Shown here piece by piece: positions 29,484-38,127 of a stretch of DNA of 64,000 nucleotides. The position numbers and the translations under genes are program-made. The notes beneath the pieces were generated by a model that was not told the origin of the DNA, did no database searches, and saw only the letters and a program-made list of their open reading frames with translations. The DNA lies in NCBI RefSeq assembly GCF_002891295.1, contig NZ_LGUI01000007.1, positions 1 to 64,000 of the forward strand, written 5' to 3'. How positions within the stretch are numbered: position 1 is the stretch's first letter; each line of letters opens with the position of its first letter. Origin of the DNA: Streptomyces eurocidicus (GTDB taxonomy: Bacteria; Actinomycetota; Actinomycetes; Streptomycetales; Streptomycetaceae).

Positions 29484-30421
29484 CCCGCGTCGCCGCGGTC
29501 GACTGCGGCACGAACTCCATCCGGCTGCTGGTCGCCGACCTGGACCCGGCCACCGGGGAGCTCACCGAGCTGGACCGCCGGATGACGATCGTCCGGCTCG
29601 GCCAGGGCGTGGACCGCACCGGGCGGCTGGCCGACGAGGCCCTGGAGCGGACCTTCGCCGCCTGCCGGGAGTACGCGGAGGTCATCCGCGACCTGAAGGC
29701 CGAGCGCACCCGCTTCGTGGCGACCTCCGCCTCCCGGGACGCGGAGAACCGCGCGGACTTCGTGCGCGGGGTCGTGGAGATCCTGGGCGTGGAGCCCGAG
29801 GTGATCAGCGGTGACCAGGAGGCGGAGTTCTCCTTCACCGGCGCGACCAAGGAGCTGACCGGCCGCGACGACCTGGCGAAGCCGTATCTGGTGGTCGACA
29901 TCGGCGGCGGCTCCACGGAGTTCGTCGTGGGCGACGACCGGGTGCGGGCCGCGCGCAGCGTGGACGTGGGCTGTGTCCGGATGACGGAGCGTCATCTGGT
30001 GGTGGACGGCGAGGTGTCCGACCCGCCGGCGGCCGACCGGGTCGCCGCCATGAAGGCCGACATCGAGGCGGCGCTGGATCTCGCGGAGGAGACCGTTCCG
30101 CTGGCTGAGGCGAAGACGCTCGTGGGGCTGGCGGGCTCGGTCACCACGGTCGCGGCGATCGCCCTCGGCCTCCGGGAGTACGACTGGTCGGTCATCCACC
30201 ACTCCCGGATCTCGCTGGAACGGGTGCAAGAGATCACCGACGAGCTGCTGACGTCCACCCATGAGCAGCGTGCGGCGATCCCCGTGATGCACCCCGGCCG
30301 GGTTGACGTGATCGCCGCCGGGGCGCTCGTCCTGCGCGCCGTCATGGAGCGGACGGGGGCCCGGGAGGTCGTCGTGAGCGAGCACGACATCCTCGACGGG
30401 ATCGCCTGGAGCGTCGCCTGA
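29480..30421 (+). CDS. ppx: Exopolyphosphatase / pppGpp phosphohydrolase (Ppx/GppA)
   Basis: The protein is 313 aa, overlapping the DUF501 stop codon. It has an ASKHA-fold ATPase-like core with VDCGTNSIRLLVAD at the N-terminus and VVDIGGGSTEFVVG at about residue 138, plus the RFVATSASRDAENR motif. It is the short form, lacking the C-terminal HD-like domain, as is usual in actinobacteria. It hydrolyses polyphosphate and possibly pppGpp. A terminator-like hairpin lies at 30486. Confidence 0.93.
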   Translation: MTRVAAVDCGTNSIRLLVADLDPATGELTELDRRMTIVRLGQGVDRTGRLADEALERTFAACREYAEVIRDLKAERTRFVATSASRDAENRADFVRGVVEILGVEPEVISGDQEAEFSFTGATKELTGRDDLAKPYLVVDIGGGSTEFVVGDDRVRAARSVDVGCVRMTERHLVVDGEVSDPPAADRVAAMKADIEAALDLAEETVPLAEAKTLVGLAGSVTTVAAIALGLREYDWSVIHHSRISLERVQEITDELLTSTHEQRAAIPVMHPGRVDVIAAGALVLRAVMERTGAREVVVSEHDILDGIAWSVA

Positions 30422-30442
30422 CGGGCCCCGGGGAAAAAGGTT

Positions 30443-30458
30443 CGTGAAATCCTTCACA
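30443..30458. promoter_or_regulatory. Rex-like operator, distal copy
   Basis: CGTGAAATCCTTCACA matches the Rex operator pattern TTGTGA-N6-TCACAA with two mismatches at the outer positions. The inner GTGAA/TTCAC arms are perfect. Read as TCGTGA-N6-TCACAT it starts one base earlier, at 30442. Confidence 0.5.
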
Positions 30459-30485
30459 TGAAAAAATGGCCCGCGGGCCACGGCA

Positions 30486-30503
30486 GGGGACCTTTGGGTC
30501 CCC
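30486..30503 (+). terminator. Short terminator hairpin after ppx
   Basis: GGGGACC (30486-30492) pairs with GGTCCCC (30497-30503) and is followed by TTT. It probably ends the divIC-DUF501-ppx transcript. Confidence 0.6.
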
Positions 30504-30725
30504 TTTGTCCGTCCCGGGGGCCGTCACGGTCGGAAACGGTCCGGTTTCGGGCGGGATAAAGGAACGTTTATGCAGGCGGTCGCGGACCAGTGGTCCAGTC
30601 GTCTCACGCGCCACAAGTCCAGTTCAGTGGGGGTGCACAACGCGCGCCCGGACGCAGTGGTTCCCTTTGTGCGGCATGACATGGGTCACGGGGGCGGCGG
30701 AGTGTAGCAGACGGGTCCCCATACC

Positions 30726-30743
30726 TTGTGAAGGGGCTCACGA
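30726..30743. promoter_or_regulatory. Rex-like operator upstream of ndh
   Basis: TTGTGA-N6-TCACGA has one mismatch to the Rex consensus TTGTGA-N6-TCACAA. It lies 34 bases before the ndh ATG at 30777, where binding would block transcription. Rex senses NADH/NAD+, and respiratory dehydrogenases are classical targets. Confidence 0.6.
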
Positions 30744-30776
30744 GCACCCCTGTCGGGAGTGCTGGATACTCGAAAC

Positions 30777-32162
30777 ATGAGCACCACGGAGCGTCCACGG
30801 ATCCTCGTAGTAGGCGGCGGGTACGTCGGCCTGTACGCGGCGCGCCGCATCCTGAAGAAGATGCGGTACGCGGAGGCGACCGTCACAGTCGTCGACCCGC
30901 GCTCGTACATGACCTACCAGCCCTTCCTGCCCGAAGCAGCTGCCGGCAGCATCTCCCCCCGCCACGTCGTGGTGCCGCTGCGACGCGTGCTCCCCAAGGC
31001 GGAGGTCCTCACCGGCCGCGTCACCACCATCGATCAGGACCGCAAGGTCGCCACGGTCGCGCCGCTCGTCGGCGAGGCTTACGAGCTGCCCTTCGACTAC
31101 CTGGTCATCGCGCTCGGCGCGGTCTCCCGCACCTTCCCGATCCCCGGCCTGGCCGAGAACGGCATCGGCATGAAGGGCATCGAGGAGGCCATCGGCCTGC
31201 GCAACCACGTCCTGGAGCAGCTCGACAAGGCCGACTCCACGACCGACGAGGAGATCCGCCGCAAGGCGCTCACCTTCGTCTTCATCGGTGGCGGCTTCGC
31301 CGGCGCCGAGACGGTCGGCGAGGTCGAGGACATGGCCCGCGACGCCGCGAAGTACTACCCGAACGTCAAGCGCGAGGACATGCGCTTCGTCCTGGTCGAC
31401 GCCGCGGACAAGATCCTTCCCGAGGTCGGGCCGAAGCTCGGCACGTACGGCAAGGAGCACCTGGAGAGCCGTGGGGTCGAGATCCACCTCTCCACCTCGA
31501 TGGACTCCTGCATCGACGGCCACGTCGTGCTGAAGAACGGCCTTGAGGTCGACTCCAACACGATCGTGTGGACCGCGGGCGTCAAGCCCAACCCGGCGCT
31601 GGCCCGCTTCGGCCTGCCGCTGGGCCCGCGCGGCCACGTCGACACCTCCGAGACCCTCCAGGTCCAGGGCACCGACTACATCTGGGCCGCGGGCGACAAC
31701 GCCCAGGTCCCGGACATGGTCGGCCGCAAGGCCGGCAACCCCAACGCCTGGTGCCCGCCGAACGCCCAGCACGCGCTGCGGCAGGCCAAGGTCCTCGGCG
31801 ACAACGTCATCTCGGGCATGCGCGGCTTCCCGCAGAAGACGTACGAGCACGCCAACAAGGGTGCGGTGGCGGGCCTCGGCCTCCACAAGGGCGTCGCGAT
31901 GATCGTCATGGGCAAGATGAAGATCAAGCTCAAGGGCCGTCTCGCCTGGTACATGCACCGTGGCTACCACGGTCTGGCCATGCCGACCTGGAACCGCAAG
32001 ATCCGCATCTTCGCGGACTGGACCCTCGGCATATTCCTCAAGCGCGAGGTCGTCTCGCTCGGCGCCATGGAGAACCCGCGCGACGAGTTCTACGAGGCGG
32101 CCAAGCCGGCCCCCAAGCCGCAGGACGCCTCGGCGCCCTCGCAGAAGGCCAAGGCTTCCTGA
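30777..32162 (+). CDS. ndh: Type II NADH dehydrogenase (NDH-2)
   Basis: The protein is 461 aa from ATG 30777. An alternative GTG at 30759 would add six residues before the Rossmann strand. The FAD motif is ILVVGGGYVGLYAA at residues ~9-22. The second Rossmann (NADH) motif is FVFIGGGFAGAETVGEVE at about 163. DYIWAAGDNAQVPD binds FAD near 300, and WCPPNAQHALRQA follows. The C-terminal ~60 residues hold an amphipathic/hydrophobic segment for membrane association. The enzyme transfers electrons from NADH to menaquinone without proton pumping. Two Rex-like operators upstream suggest redox control, and a strong terminator follows. Confidence 0.93.
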   Translation: MSTTERPRILVVGGGYVGLYAARRILKKMRYAEATVTVVDPRSYMTYQPFLPEAAAGSISPRHVVVPLRRVLPKAEVLTGRVTTIDQDRKVATVAPLVGEAYELPFDYLVIALGAVSRTFPIPGLAENGIGMKGIEEAIGLRNHVLEQLDKADSTTDEEIRRKALTFVFIGGGFAGAETVGEVEDMARDAAKYYPNVKREDMRFVLVDAADKILPEVGPKLGTYGKEHLESRGVEIHLSTSMDSCIDGHVVLKNGLEVDSNTIVWTAGVKPNPALARFGLPLGPRGHVDTSETLQVQGTDYIWAAGDNAQVPDMVGRKAGNPNAWCPPNAQHALRQAKVLGDNVISGMRGFPQKTYEHANKGAVAGLGLHKGVAMIVMGKMKIKLKGRLAWYMHRGYHGLAMPTWNRKIRIFADWTLGIFLKREVVSLGAMENPRDEFYEAAKPAPKPQDASAPSQKAKAS

Positions 32163-32209
32163 ATCAGCTGGTCCGATCCGCGGAGTTCGCACTACCGCGG
32201 TCGTCGTAG

Positions 32210-32250
32210 CCGAAAGGCGTCCACCAATCCGTGGGGTGGGCGCCTTTCGG
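32210..32250 (+). terminator. Hairpin terminator after ndh
   Basis: A 16-bp stem (32210-32225 with 32235-32250; one G-U) carries GGCGCCTTTCGG at the 3' arm. Confidence 0.8.
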
Positions 32251-32368
32251 CGTGTTCGGAGAGCGCAGAGTTGATCTAGTCTCACGGAACGGGACTACCG
32301 GACGGACTCCGGGTGTTTAGGTGTCAGTTGAACGTTTCTCCTGACCTTGCATCATGGAGGTGTGCGAC

Positions 32369-33688
32369 ATGGCCGACGCCGCTCGACGGCTCACCGCGCT
32401 CGCGGAACAGGTGCTGGGAGCCCCGCTCCCGATCCGGCTCCGCGCCTGGGACCGCAGCGAGTACGGCCCTCCGGGCACACCCGTCCTGGTCGTCCGCCGC
32501 CGTCGTGCCCTGCGCCGGCTGCTGTGGAAGCCCGGCGAACTCGGCCTGGCCCGCGCCTGGGTGGCGGGGGACCTCGATGTCGAGGGCGACCTCTACGAGG
32601 CGCTCGACCTGCTCGCCGGCTCGCTCTGGGAGCGCGGCGAGGACCCCGGAGGGCCCACGGGCCTCGCGGCCCTGCTGACCGCCGCGCGCGACCCGCGGCT
32701 GCGCGGCGCGGCCCGCGAGCTGGTCAAGCTGGCCGGGCCCGGACTCCGCCCCCGGCCCCCGCGCGAAGAGGCCCGCAGGACCGGCGGACGGCTGCACACC
32801 CTGCGCCGCGACAAGGCGTCCATCAGCCACCACTACGACGTCGGCAACCCCTTCTACGAGCGCGTCCTCGGCCCGTCGATGGTCTACTCCTGCGCCTACT
32901 GGGGGACCCCCGAGGACGGCGTGCGCACTCTTGAGGACGCCCAGCGCGCCAAGCTCGACCTCGTCTGCCGCAAGCTGGCGCTGGAACCCGGCCGGCGGCT
33001 GCTGGACGTCGGCTGCGGCTGGGGCTCGATGGTGCTCCACGCGGCCCGCGAGTACGGCGTCAGCGCCGTCGGTATCACCCTCTCCGAGGAACAGGCCGCC
33101 TACGCCCGTAAGCGCGTCGCCGAGGCCGGTCTGACGGACCGTGTCGAGATCCGGGTCCAGGACTACCGCGAGATCGCCGACGGGCCCTTCGACGCCATCT
33201 CCTCGATCGGCATGGCCGAGCACGTCGGCTCCGCCCGCTACGCCGAGTACGCCGCCGACCTGTACGCCCTCCTGGAGCCCGGCGGCCGGCTGCTCAACCA
33301 CCAGATCGCCCGCCGCCCGCTGAAGGACGAGGCGGCCTACGAGGTCGACGAGTTCATCGACCGCTACGTCTTCCCCGACGGCGAGCTGGCCCCGGTCGGC
33401 CGGACCACCGCCCAGCTGGAGGAGGCCGGCTTCGAGGTCCGCGACGTGGAGGCGCTGCGCGAGCACTACGCGCTGACCCTGCGCCGCTGGGTGGCCAACC
33501 TGGAGGCCCACTGGGACGAGGCCGCCGGGCTCACCTCGCCCGGCCGGGCCCGGGTCTGGCGGCTCTACATGGCCGCGTCCGCGCTGTCCTTCGAGCGCAA
33601 CCGGATCGGCGTCAACCAGGTCCTCGCGGTGCGCACCCCGGTGTCGGGGGAGTCCGGCCTGCCGCTGCGCCCGCGCGACTGGCGCTGA
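32369..33688 (+). CDS. cfa: Cyclopropane-fatty-acyl-phospholipid synthase-like methyltransferase
   Basis: ATG 32369 (439 aa) has GGAGG 8 nt upstream; the in-frame ATG at 32354 overlaps that ribosome site. The N-terminal ~150 residues are the CFA-type lipid-binding region. SISHHYDVGNPFYERVLGPSMVYSCAYW, typical of CFAS/mycolic acid methyltransferases, follows. The SAM motif I, LLDVGCGWGSM, lies at about 215, then SIGMAEHVG with an active-site Glu/His. The C-terminus has the WRLYMAASALSFERNRIGVNQVL signature. It adds methylene or methyl groups across C=C bonds of membrane acyl chains. It is convergent with the ABC permease gene. Confidence 0.9.
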   Translation: MADAARRLTALAEQVLGAPLPIRLRAWDRSEYGPPGTPVLVVRRRRALRRLLWKPGELGLARAWVAGDLDVEGDLYEALDLLAGSLWERGEDPGGPTGLAALLTAARDPRLRGAARELVKLAGPGLRPRPPREEARRTGGRLHTLRRDKASISHHYDVGNPFYERVLGPSMVYSCAYWGTPEDGVRTLEDAQRAKLDLVCRKLALEPGRRLLDVGCGWGSMVLHAAREYGVSAVGITLSEEQAAYARKRVAEAGLTDRVEIRVQDYREIADGPFDAISSIGMAEHVGSARYAEYAADLYALLEPGGRLLNHQIARRPLKDEAAYEVDEFIDRYVFPDGELAPVGRTTAQLEEAGFEVRDVEALREHYALTLRRWVANLEAHWDEAAGLTSPGRARVWRLYMAASALSFERNRIGVNQVLAVRTPVSGESGLPLRPRDWR

Positions 33689-33718
33689 CGCCGGCGGTCC
33701 GCTCCCGGTACGGAAGAA

Positions 33719-33756
33719 GGGTCCGGCCCCGCAGCACGCGCTGCGGGGCCGGACCC
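33719..33756. terminator. Bidirectional terminator between cfa and ABC permease
   Basis: A perfect 16-bp inverted repeat (33719-33734 and 33741-33756) with a 6-nt loop lies between converging stop codons. Confidence 0.85.
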
Positions 33757-33777
33757 GTACCGAGGGGGGAGCGCCGG

Positions 33778-36297
33778 CTACTCGGCCTTGATCGCGGAGA
33801 GCATGTTGAGCTTCGCCGCCCGGCGGGCCGGCCACAGCGCGGCCAGCACGCCGACCAGGGCGGCCAGCAGCAGGAAGACGCCCATCCGGCCCCAGGGGAG
33901 CACCAGCTCGTAGGTGCTGATGCCCTTCTTGATGAGGTCGCCCGCGGCCCAGCCGAAGAAGACGCCCAGCCCGATGCCCAGCACACCGCCGAAGAGCGAG
34001 ATGATCAGCGACTCCAGGCGCACCATCCGCTTGATGCCCTTGCGGTCCAGGCCGATGGCGCGCAGCATGCCGATCTCCTGCTGGCGCTCGAAGACCGACA
34101 TCGCCAGGGTGTTGATCACGCCGAGGACGGCGACGACCACGGCCATGGCCAGCAGGCCGTAGAGCATGTTCAGGAGCAGGCCGATGGCCTTGGAGATGCC
34201 GTCGGAGATATCCTGCTTGGTCTGGATCTGGATGGCGGGGTTGTCGCCGAGGGCCTTGCGCAGGGAGTCCTCGGTGTTCTCGTTCGCGCCGCCCTTGACC
34301 TTGACCATGACCTGCCGGTCGTCGACCTGGGACTGATGCGGGGTCAGGGTCCGCGCGTCGAGCATGATGCCGCGCATCAGGTCGTTGCCCTTGTAGACGC
34401 CGGAGACCGTCAGCCTGCCCTGCTTGCCGTCCTCGAAGGTGACGGGGAAGGACGAGCCGGGCTTCCAGTGCTTGGTCCGGGCGGTGGCGTCGTCGACGAC
34501 GACCTTGTCGCCGGTGAGCCCGCCGAAGGAGCCCGCGGTGAACTCGAGGTTCGTCAGCTTGCCGATGGTCCGGCCGTCGACGCCCGTGAGCTCCTGGTGG
34601 TCGCCGTCGATGCGGGACGGGGAGCTGCGCAGCGGGCTGGTGGCGGTGACGTCCGGGTGGGCGGCGAGCTTCTTCTCCACATCGGTGGACAGCGGGGTCA
34701 TGCCGGCCATGGAGACGACGTAGTCGGCCTTCAGGGAGCCCGTGGCCATCTTGTCGATGGCCTGCTGCACACTGCCCGCGATCACGGTCAGGCCGGTGAT
34801 CAGGGTGAGGCCGATCATCAGCGCGGAGGCGGTGGCGGCGGTGCGGCGCGGGTTGCGGACCGCGTTCTGCCGGGCCAGCTTGCCGGGCATGCCGAACGGG
34901 CGCAGGAGCGGGGCCGCGGCGGCGATCACCGGGCGGGACAGCAGCGGGGTCAGGACGAACACGCCGATGAGGACCAGGGCCGCGCCGAGGCCCATCGTGG
35001 TGGAGCCGGAGGCGGTCAGCACGACCGCGGCGCCGAGGGCGGTGAGGACGCCGCCGATGGAGTTGCGGACCATCAGGGACTTGGTGGTGGCCACGGCGTG
35101 CACGCTGTTCATCGCGGCGACCGGCGGGATCTTCGCGGCGCGGCGGCCGGGCAGCCAGGCGGCGAGCATGGTCACGACGACGCCGACGATCAGCGAGGTG
35201 ACGATCGTGCCGGGGGAGACGACGAGCGGGCCGTCGGGGACGGTGGCCCCGGTGTTGCCGATCAGGACGCGCAGCCCGGCGCCGATGCCGATGCCCGCGA
35301 GCAGGCCCGTGACTCCGGCGACGGAGCCCACGACGAACGCCTCGATGAGCACGGAGCGGGTGACCTGGCGGCGGCTGGCGCCGACCGCGCGCATCAGGGC
35401 CAGCTCCTTGGTGCGCTGGGCCACCAGCATGGTGAAGGTGTTGGCGATGATGAAGATGCCGACGAACAGCGAGATGCCGGCGAAGACCAGCAGGATGGTC
35501 CGCATGCCGTCCATGCTCTGCGTGATGACCTTGGCCTGGTCGTCGGCGAGCTGCCGGCCGGTGGTGGCTTCGGCGTCCTTGGGCAGGACCTTCTCGACGG
35601 CGGACTTCAGGGCGGCCTGCGAGGTGCCGGCCGCGGCCTTGACGTCGATCTCGTCGAACTCGCCGGGCTTGCCGTAGAGCTTCTGGGCCGTGGTGGTGTC
35701 GAAGAGGGCGAGGCTGCCGCCGGCGGCGACGTTGCCGTCCTCGGTGGTGAAGACGCCGGTGACCTTCTGCGGGAGGACGGGGCCGTCGACGGAGATCCGG
35801 ACGGTGTCGCCGACCTTGTACCCGGCGCGCTCGGCGGTCTTCGCGTCCAGCGCGACCTCGCCCGCGCCGTGCGGCGCGCGGCCGCTCTTGAGCGGGTAGC
35901 GGGGGTCCTTGCCGTCGGCGCCGGGGTAGTAGTTGGCGCCGGAGGAGTTGAAGCCCTCGCCGGCGAGCTTGCCGTTCTTGTCGGCGACGGCGGCGAAGCC
36001 GCTGACCGAGCCGGTGGCGGACGCGGCGCCGGGGACCTTGCCCAGCTGGTCGAGCAGGCTCTGGGGGAGCCTGGCGGCCGCGCCCGGGTTGCTCTTGCCG
36101 CTGTCCTGCTTGTGCGGCTGGACGGCGACGTCGACGCCGGTGAAGCCCTTCTGGGAGCTCTTCTGGTACGCGTCCGAGATGGTGTTGGTGAAGACCAGGG
36201 TGCCGGAGACGAAGGCCACGCCGAGCATGACGGCGAGGACGGTCATCAGCAGCCTGGCCTTGTGCGCGAGCACATTGCGCAAGGCGGTACGGAACAT
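33778..36297 (-). CDS. ABC transporter permease, duplicated FtsX domains (second system)
   Basis: The protein is 839 aa from ATG 36297. It has the same plan as the permease at 5521: an N-terminal TM helix, an extracellular core (~40-240), an FtsX block with VAQRTKELALMRAVGASRRQ, a second extracellular domain, and a terminal FtsX block with FERQQEIGMLRAIGLDRKG. Both proteins begin with the MFRTALRNVLAHKARL or LKTSLRNFLAHKGRM type sequence, so they are paralogues. The gene is 88 bases downstream of its ATPase gene. Substrate is unknown. It is immediately upstream (in chromosomal order) of bldA on the opposite strand. Confidence 0.9.
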   Translation of the reverse strand: MFRTALRNVLAHKARLLMTVLAVMLGVAFVSGTLVFTNTISDAYQKSSQKGFTGVDVAVQPHKQDSGKSNPGAAARLPQSLLDQLGKVPGAASATGSVSGFAAVADKNGKLAGEGFNSSGANYYPGADGKDPRYPLKSGRAPHGAGEVALDAKTAERAGYKVGDTVRISVDGPVLPQKVTGVFTTEDGNVAAGGSLALFDTTTAQKLYGKPGEFDEIDVKAAAGTSQAALKSAVEKVLPKDAEATTGRQLADDQAKVITQSMDGMRTILLVFAGISLFVGIFIIANTFTMLVAQRTKELALMRAVGASRRQVTRSVLIEAFVVGSVAGVTGLLAGIGIGAGLRVLIGNTGATVPDGPLVVSPGTIVTSLIVGVVVTMLAAWLPGRRAAKIPPVAAMNSVHAVATTKSLMVRNSIGGVLTALGAAVVLTASGSTTMGLGAALVLIGVFVLTPLLSRPVIAAAAPLLRPFGMPGKLARQNAVRNPRRTAATASALMIGLTLITGLTVIAGSVQQAIDKMATGSLKADYVVSMAGMTPLSTDVEKKLAAHPDVTATSPLRSSPSRIDGDHQELTGVDGRTIGKLTNLEFTAGSFGGLTGDKVVVDDATARTKHWKPGSSFPVTFEDGKQGRLTVSGVYKGNDLMRGIMLDARTLTPHQSQVDDRQVMVKVKGGANENTEDSLRKALGDNPAIQIQTKQDISDGISKAIGLLLNMLYGLLAMAVVVAVLGVINTLAMSVFERQQEIGMLRAIGLDRKGIKRMVRLESLIISLFGGVLGIGLGVFFGWAAGDLIKKGISTYELVLPWGRMGVFLLLAALVGVLAALWPARRAAKLNMLSAIKAE

Positions 36298-36385
36298 GTC
36301 AGTCCTGGGTGGGGTTCCCGCGCCGCCGAGCGCGGGGCGAGGAGAAGTCTGGGGGAGGGGCGGGCCCGGGGCGGGGCCGCGCAGG

Positions 36386-37171
36386 TCAGCTCGTACGGCC
36401 CTTGGCGTCGAAGCGCTTCATGCGGTCGAGGACGGCGTCGGCGGTGGGGTGGCGGAGTTCGTCGACGATGCGGCCGTCGGCGAGGAAGATCACGCGGTCG
36501 GCGTAGGAGGCGGCGACGGGGTCGTGGGTGACCATGACGACGGTCTGGCCGAGTTCGCGGACGGAGTTGCGGAGGAAGCCGAGGACCTCGGCGCCGGAGC
36601 GGGAGTCGAGGTTTCCGGTGGGTTCGTCGGCGAACATGATCTCGGGCTTGCCGGCGAGGGCGCGGGCGACGGCGACGCGCTGCTGCTGTCCGCCGGAGAG
36701 CTGGTTGGGGCGGTGCTTGAGGCGTCCGGAGAGGCCGACGGTGTCGACGACCATGTCGAGCCACTTCTTATCGGGCTTCCGGCCGGCGATGTCCATCGGC
36801 AGGGTGATGTTCTCCAGGGCGGTCAGGGTGGGGAGGAGGTTGAACGCCTGGAAGATGAAGCCGATCTTGTCGCGGCGCAGCCGGGTGAGCTTCTTGTCGT
36901 TCAGGGTGGTGAGCTCGGTGTCGCCGATGGTGGCGGAGCCGCCGGAGACGCTGTCGAGGCCGGCCATGCAGTGCATGAGGGTGGACTTGCCGGAGCCGGA
37001 GGGGCCCATGATCGCGGTGAACTCGGCCTGGCGGAACTCCACGGAGACGGCGTCCAGGGCGACCACCCGGGTCTCGCCCTGTCCGTAGACCTTGGAGAGC
37101 TCCGTGGCACGGGCGGCCACCGCGGTGGTGCGGGGGGCGGCGGTCTGCACGCCGAAGGGGGTGGTGGTCAC
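36386..37171 (-). CDS. ABC transporter ATP-binding protein (second system)
   Basis: The protein is 261 aa from GTG 37171. It has Walker A GPSGSGKST, Q-loop FQAFNLLPTLTALENITLP, signature LSGGQQQR, Walker B MFADEP and the H-loop in MVTHDP. It is very similar along its whole length to the ATPase at 4736, including the GRKPDK segment, so the two systems derive from a duplication. It pairs with the permease encoded downstream. Confidence 0.92.
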   Translation of the reverse strand: MTTTPFGVQTAAPRTTAVAARATELSKVYGQGETRVVALDAVSVEFRQAEFTAIMGPSGSGKSTLMHCMAGLDSVSGGSATIGDTELTTLNDKKLTRLRRDKIGFIFQAFNLLPTLTALENITLPMDIAGRKPDKKWLDMVVDTVGLSGRLKHRPNQLSGGQQQRVAVARALAGKPEIMFADEPTGNLDSRSGAEVLGFLRNSVRELGQTVVMVTHDPVAASYADRVIFLADGRIVDELRHPTADAVLDRMKRFDAKGRTS

Positions 37172-37587
37172 GGGGGAGCGCTCCTGTCGGGACGACGTTC
37201 GAGGGGACGTCTTCCATCGTCGCTGGCCAGGAGGGCGCGGGGATCAGACCTGGTGCTCGTTCCCGGGGGCGACCCGGGAGGTATCCGGGTGCGGGCGTCT
37301 CCTCCTTTGGTATGAGGGGAGCCCCCAGGGGCCCCGGCCGCCCCGAAGGCGCGAGATTGCGACAATTCCCCACCGGGGCGGGGGTGGGGCCATGAGCGGG
37401 CGGTATCGGCCCGTGGCATGTGCCTTTGGCGCCGAACATGTACTGATGTTCCCTCAGCTGCCCATAAAATAAGACAACCTCGGGTCCTCGTTCCGCTGTT
37501 TGGGGGGCGTTCCCGGGCTAGGCTCGTCCTGCTCTCCTTACAAGGGAGGCTCGCGCGCCTCTTCCTGCCTGTGCGCTTGAGAGTCCT
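37172..37587. other. ABC / bldA intergenic region
   Basis: This ~415-base divergent gap contains a short inverted repeat GTTCCCGGG/CCCGGGA, an AT-richer segment at about 37466-37480, and the candidate bldA promoter. No gene was seen; the longer ORFs crossing it are incompatible in composition. Confidence 0.45.
37496..37524 (+). promoter_or_regulatory. Candidate bldA promoter
   Basis: A TAGGCT -10 box at 37519-37524 lies about 64 bases before the tRNA. A weak CTGTTT sits 17 bases upstream of it. The -10 box is typical of vegetative Streptomyces promoters. Confidence 0.45.
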
Positions 37588-37669
37588 GCCCGGATGGTGG
37601 AATGCAGACACGGCGAGCTTAAACCTCGCTGGCCCTAGGGCCGTGCCGGTTCAAGTCCGGCTCCGGGTA
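37588..37669 (+). tRNA. bldA: tRNA-Leu(UAA), the bldA gene
   Basis: An 82-nt class II tRNA. Acceptor stem GCCCGGA pairs with TCCGGGT, and discriminator A is at 37669. Anticodon stem GCGAG/CTCGC (37613-37629) has loop CTTAAAC, giving anticodon TAA at 37620-37622. The long variable arm is GGCCC-TA-GGGCC, and the T-arm is GCCGG-TTCAAGT-CCGGC. No CCA is encoded. This is the only tRNA reading the rare UUA codon in Streptomyces, where it (bldA) controls development and secondary metabolism through TTA-containing regulator genes. The biosynthetic cluster starts directly downstream. Confidence 0.95.
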
Positions 37670-38127
37670 CTCCTCAAAAATTCAACCTCGTCCGCGAGGC
37701 GGTTCACCCGAGGTCTTCGGCCGGTTCTCCGGCCCGGCCTCCGGAACACACCGCTCGCCGAACAAAAAACCGGTCCGCCAGTGTGTTTTTCTGACTGACG
37801 TTCGATCGGTCACGAACTGTCGGATCCCATGGCGGGCCCGCGTGAGGCCCCTCCGCACCGCCGCCCGGGGGTAATGCGGTGTCCCAAAGGACAATTGACG
37901 CTCCGGGCCGCCCTGACTAGGTTTTTGGATGCTGCGGGATGGGTCGTTCGTATTCCGTCCCGGGCGAGCTGATTGCGTGAGGGGGCGTTGGCGAGGCGCG
38001 GGGTTTAATTACTCCGGCATTTCGCCATCGGCAAGATATCGGCCAGTGGGATACGTGTGCCGCCCTCCGGAAACCTGGAACTCAGTTCCGCCATACACCA
38101 TGGTAGCCAAGAGGGAGCGACGGTACG
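37670..38127 (+). other. bldA-to-cluster junction and leader
   Basis: This ~460-base region has lower GC than its surroundings (runs such as ACAAAAAACC and TGTGTTTTTC near 37763-37790). It contains the promoter at 37895 and a ~200-base untranslated leader for the AT-ACP-ACP gene. No complete copy of the tRNA 3' end was seen within it. Confidence 0.5.
37895..37923 (+). promoter_or_regulatory. Sigma-70-type promoter for the PUFA-like synthase operon
   Basis: TTGACG (37895-37900), a 17-base spacer, and TAGGTT (37918-37923) make the best vegetative-type promoter in the window. It faces the operon that starts at 38128, implying a leader of about 200 nt. Confidence 0.65.

Larger units (their letters stand above)
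30422..30776 (+). other. ppx-ndh intergenic region with regulatory signals
   Basis: This ~355-base gap contains a Rex-like site at 30443, a short terminator hairpin at 30486-30503 followed by TTTGT, and a second Rex-like site at 30726 close to the ndh start. A short ORF crossing it (30466-30780) has no coding features and is not called. Confidence 0.6.

Noticed and set aside
30466..30780. Small plus-strand ORF between ppx and ndh
   Set aside because: No coding bias, no ribosome site and no recognisable sequence. It overlaps a terminator hairpin and Rex-like sites.
37092..37472. Small ORFs around bldA
   Set aside because: Composition and start context are poor. The region is better explained as promoter and tRNA.
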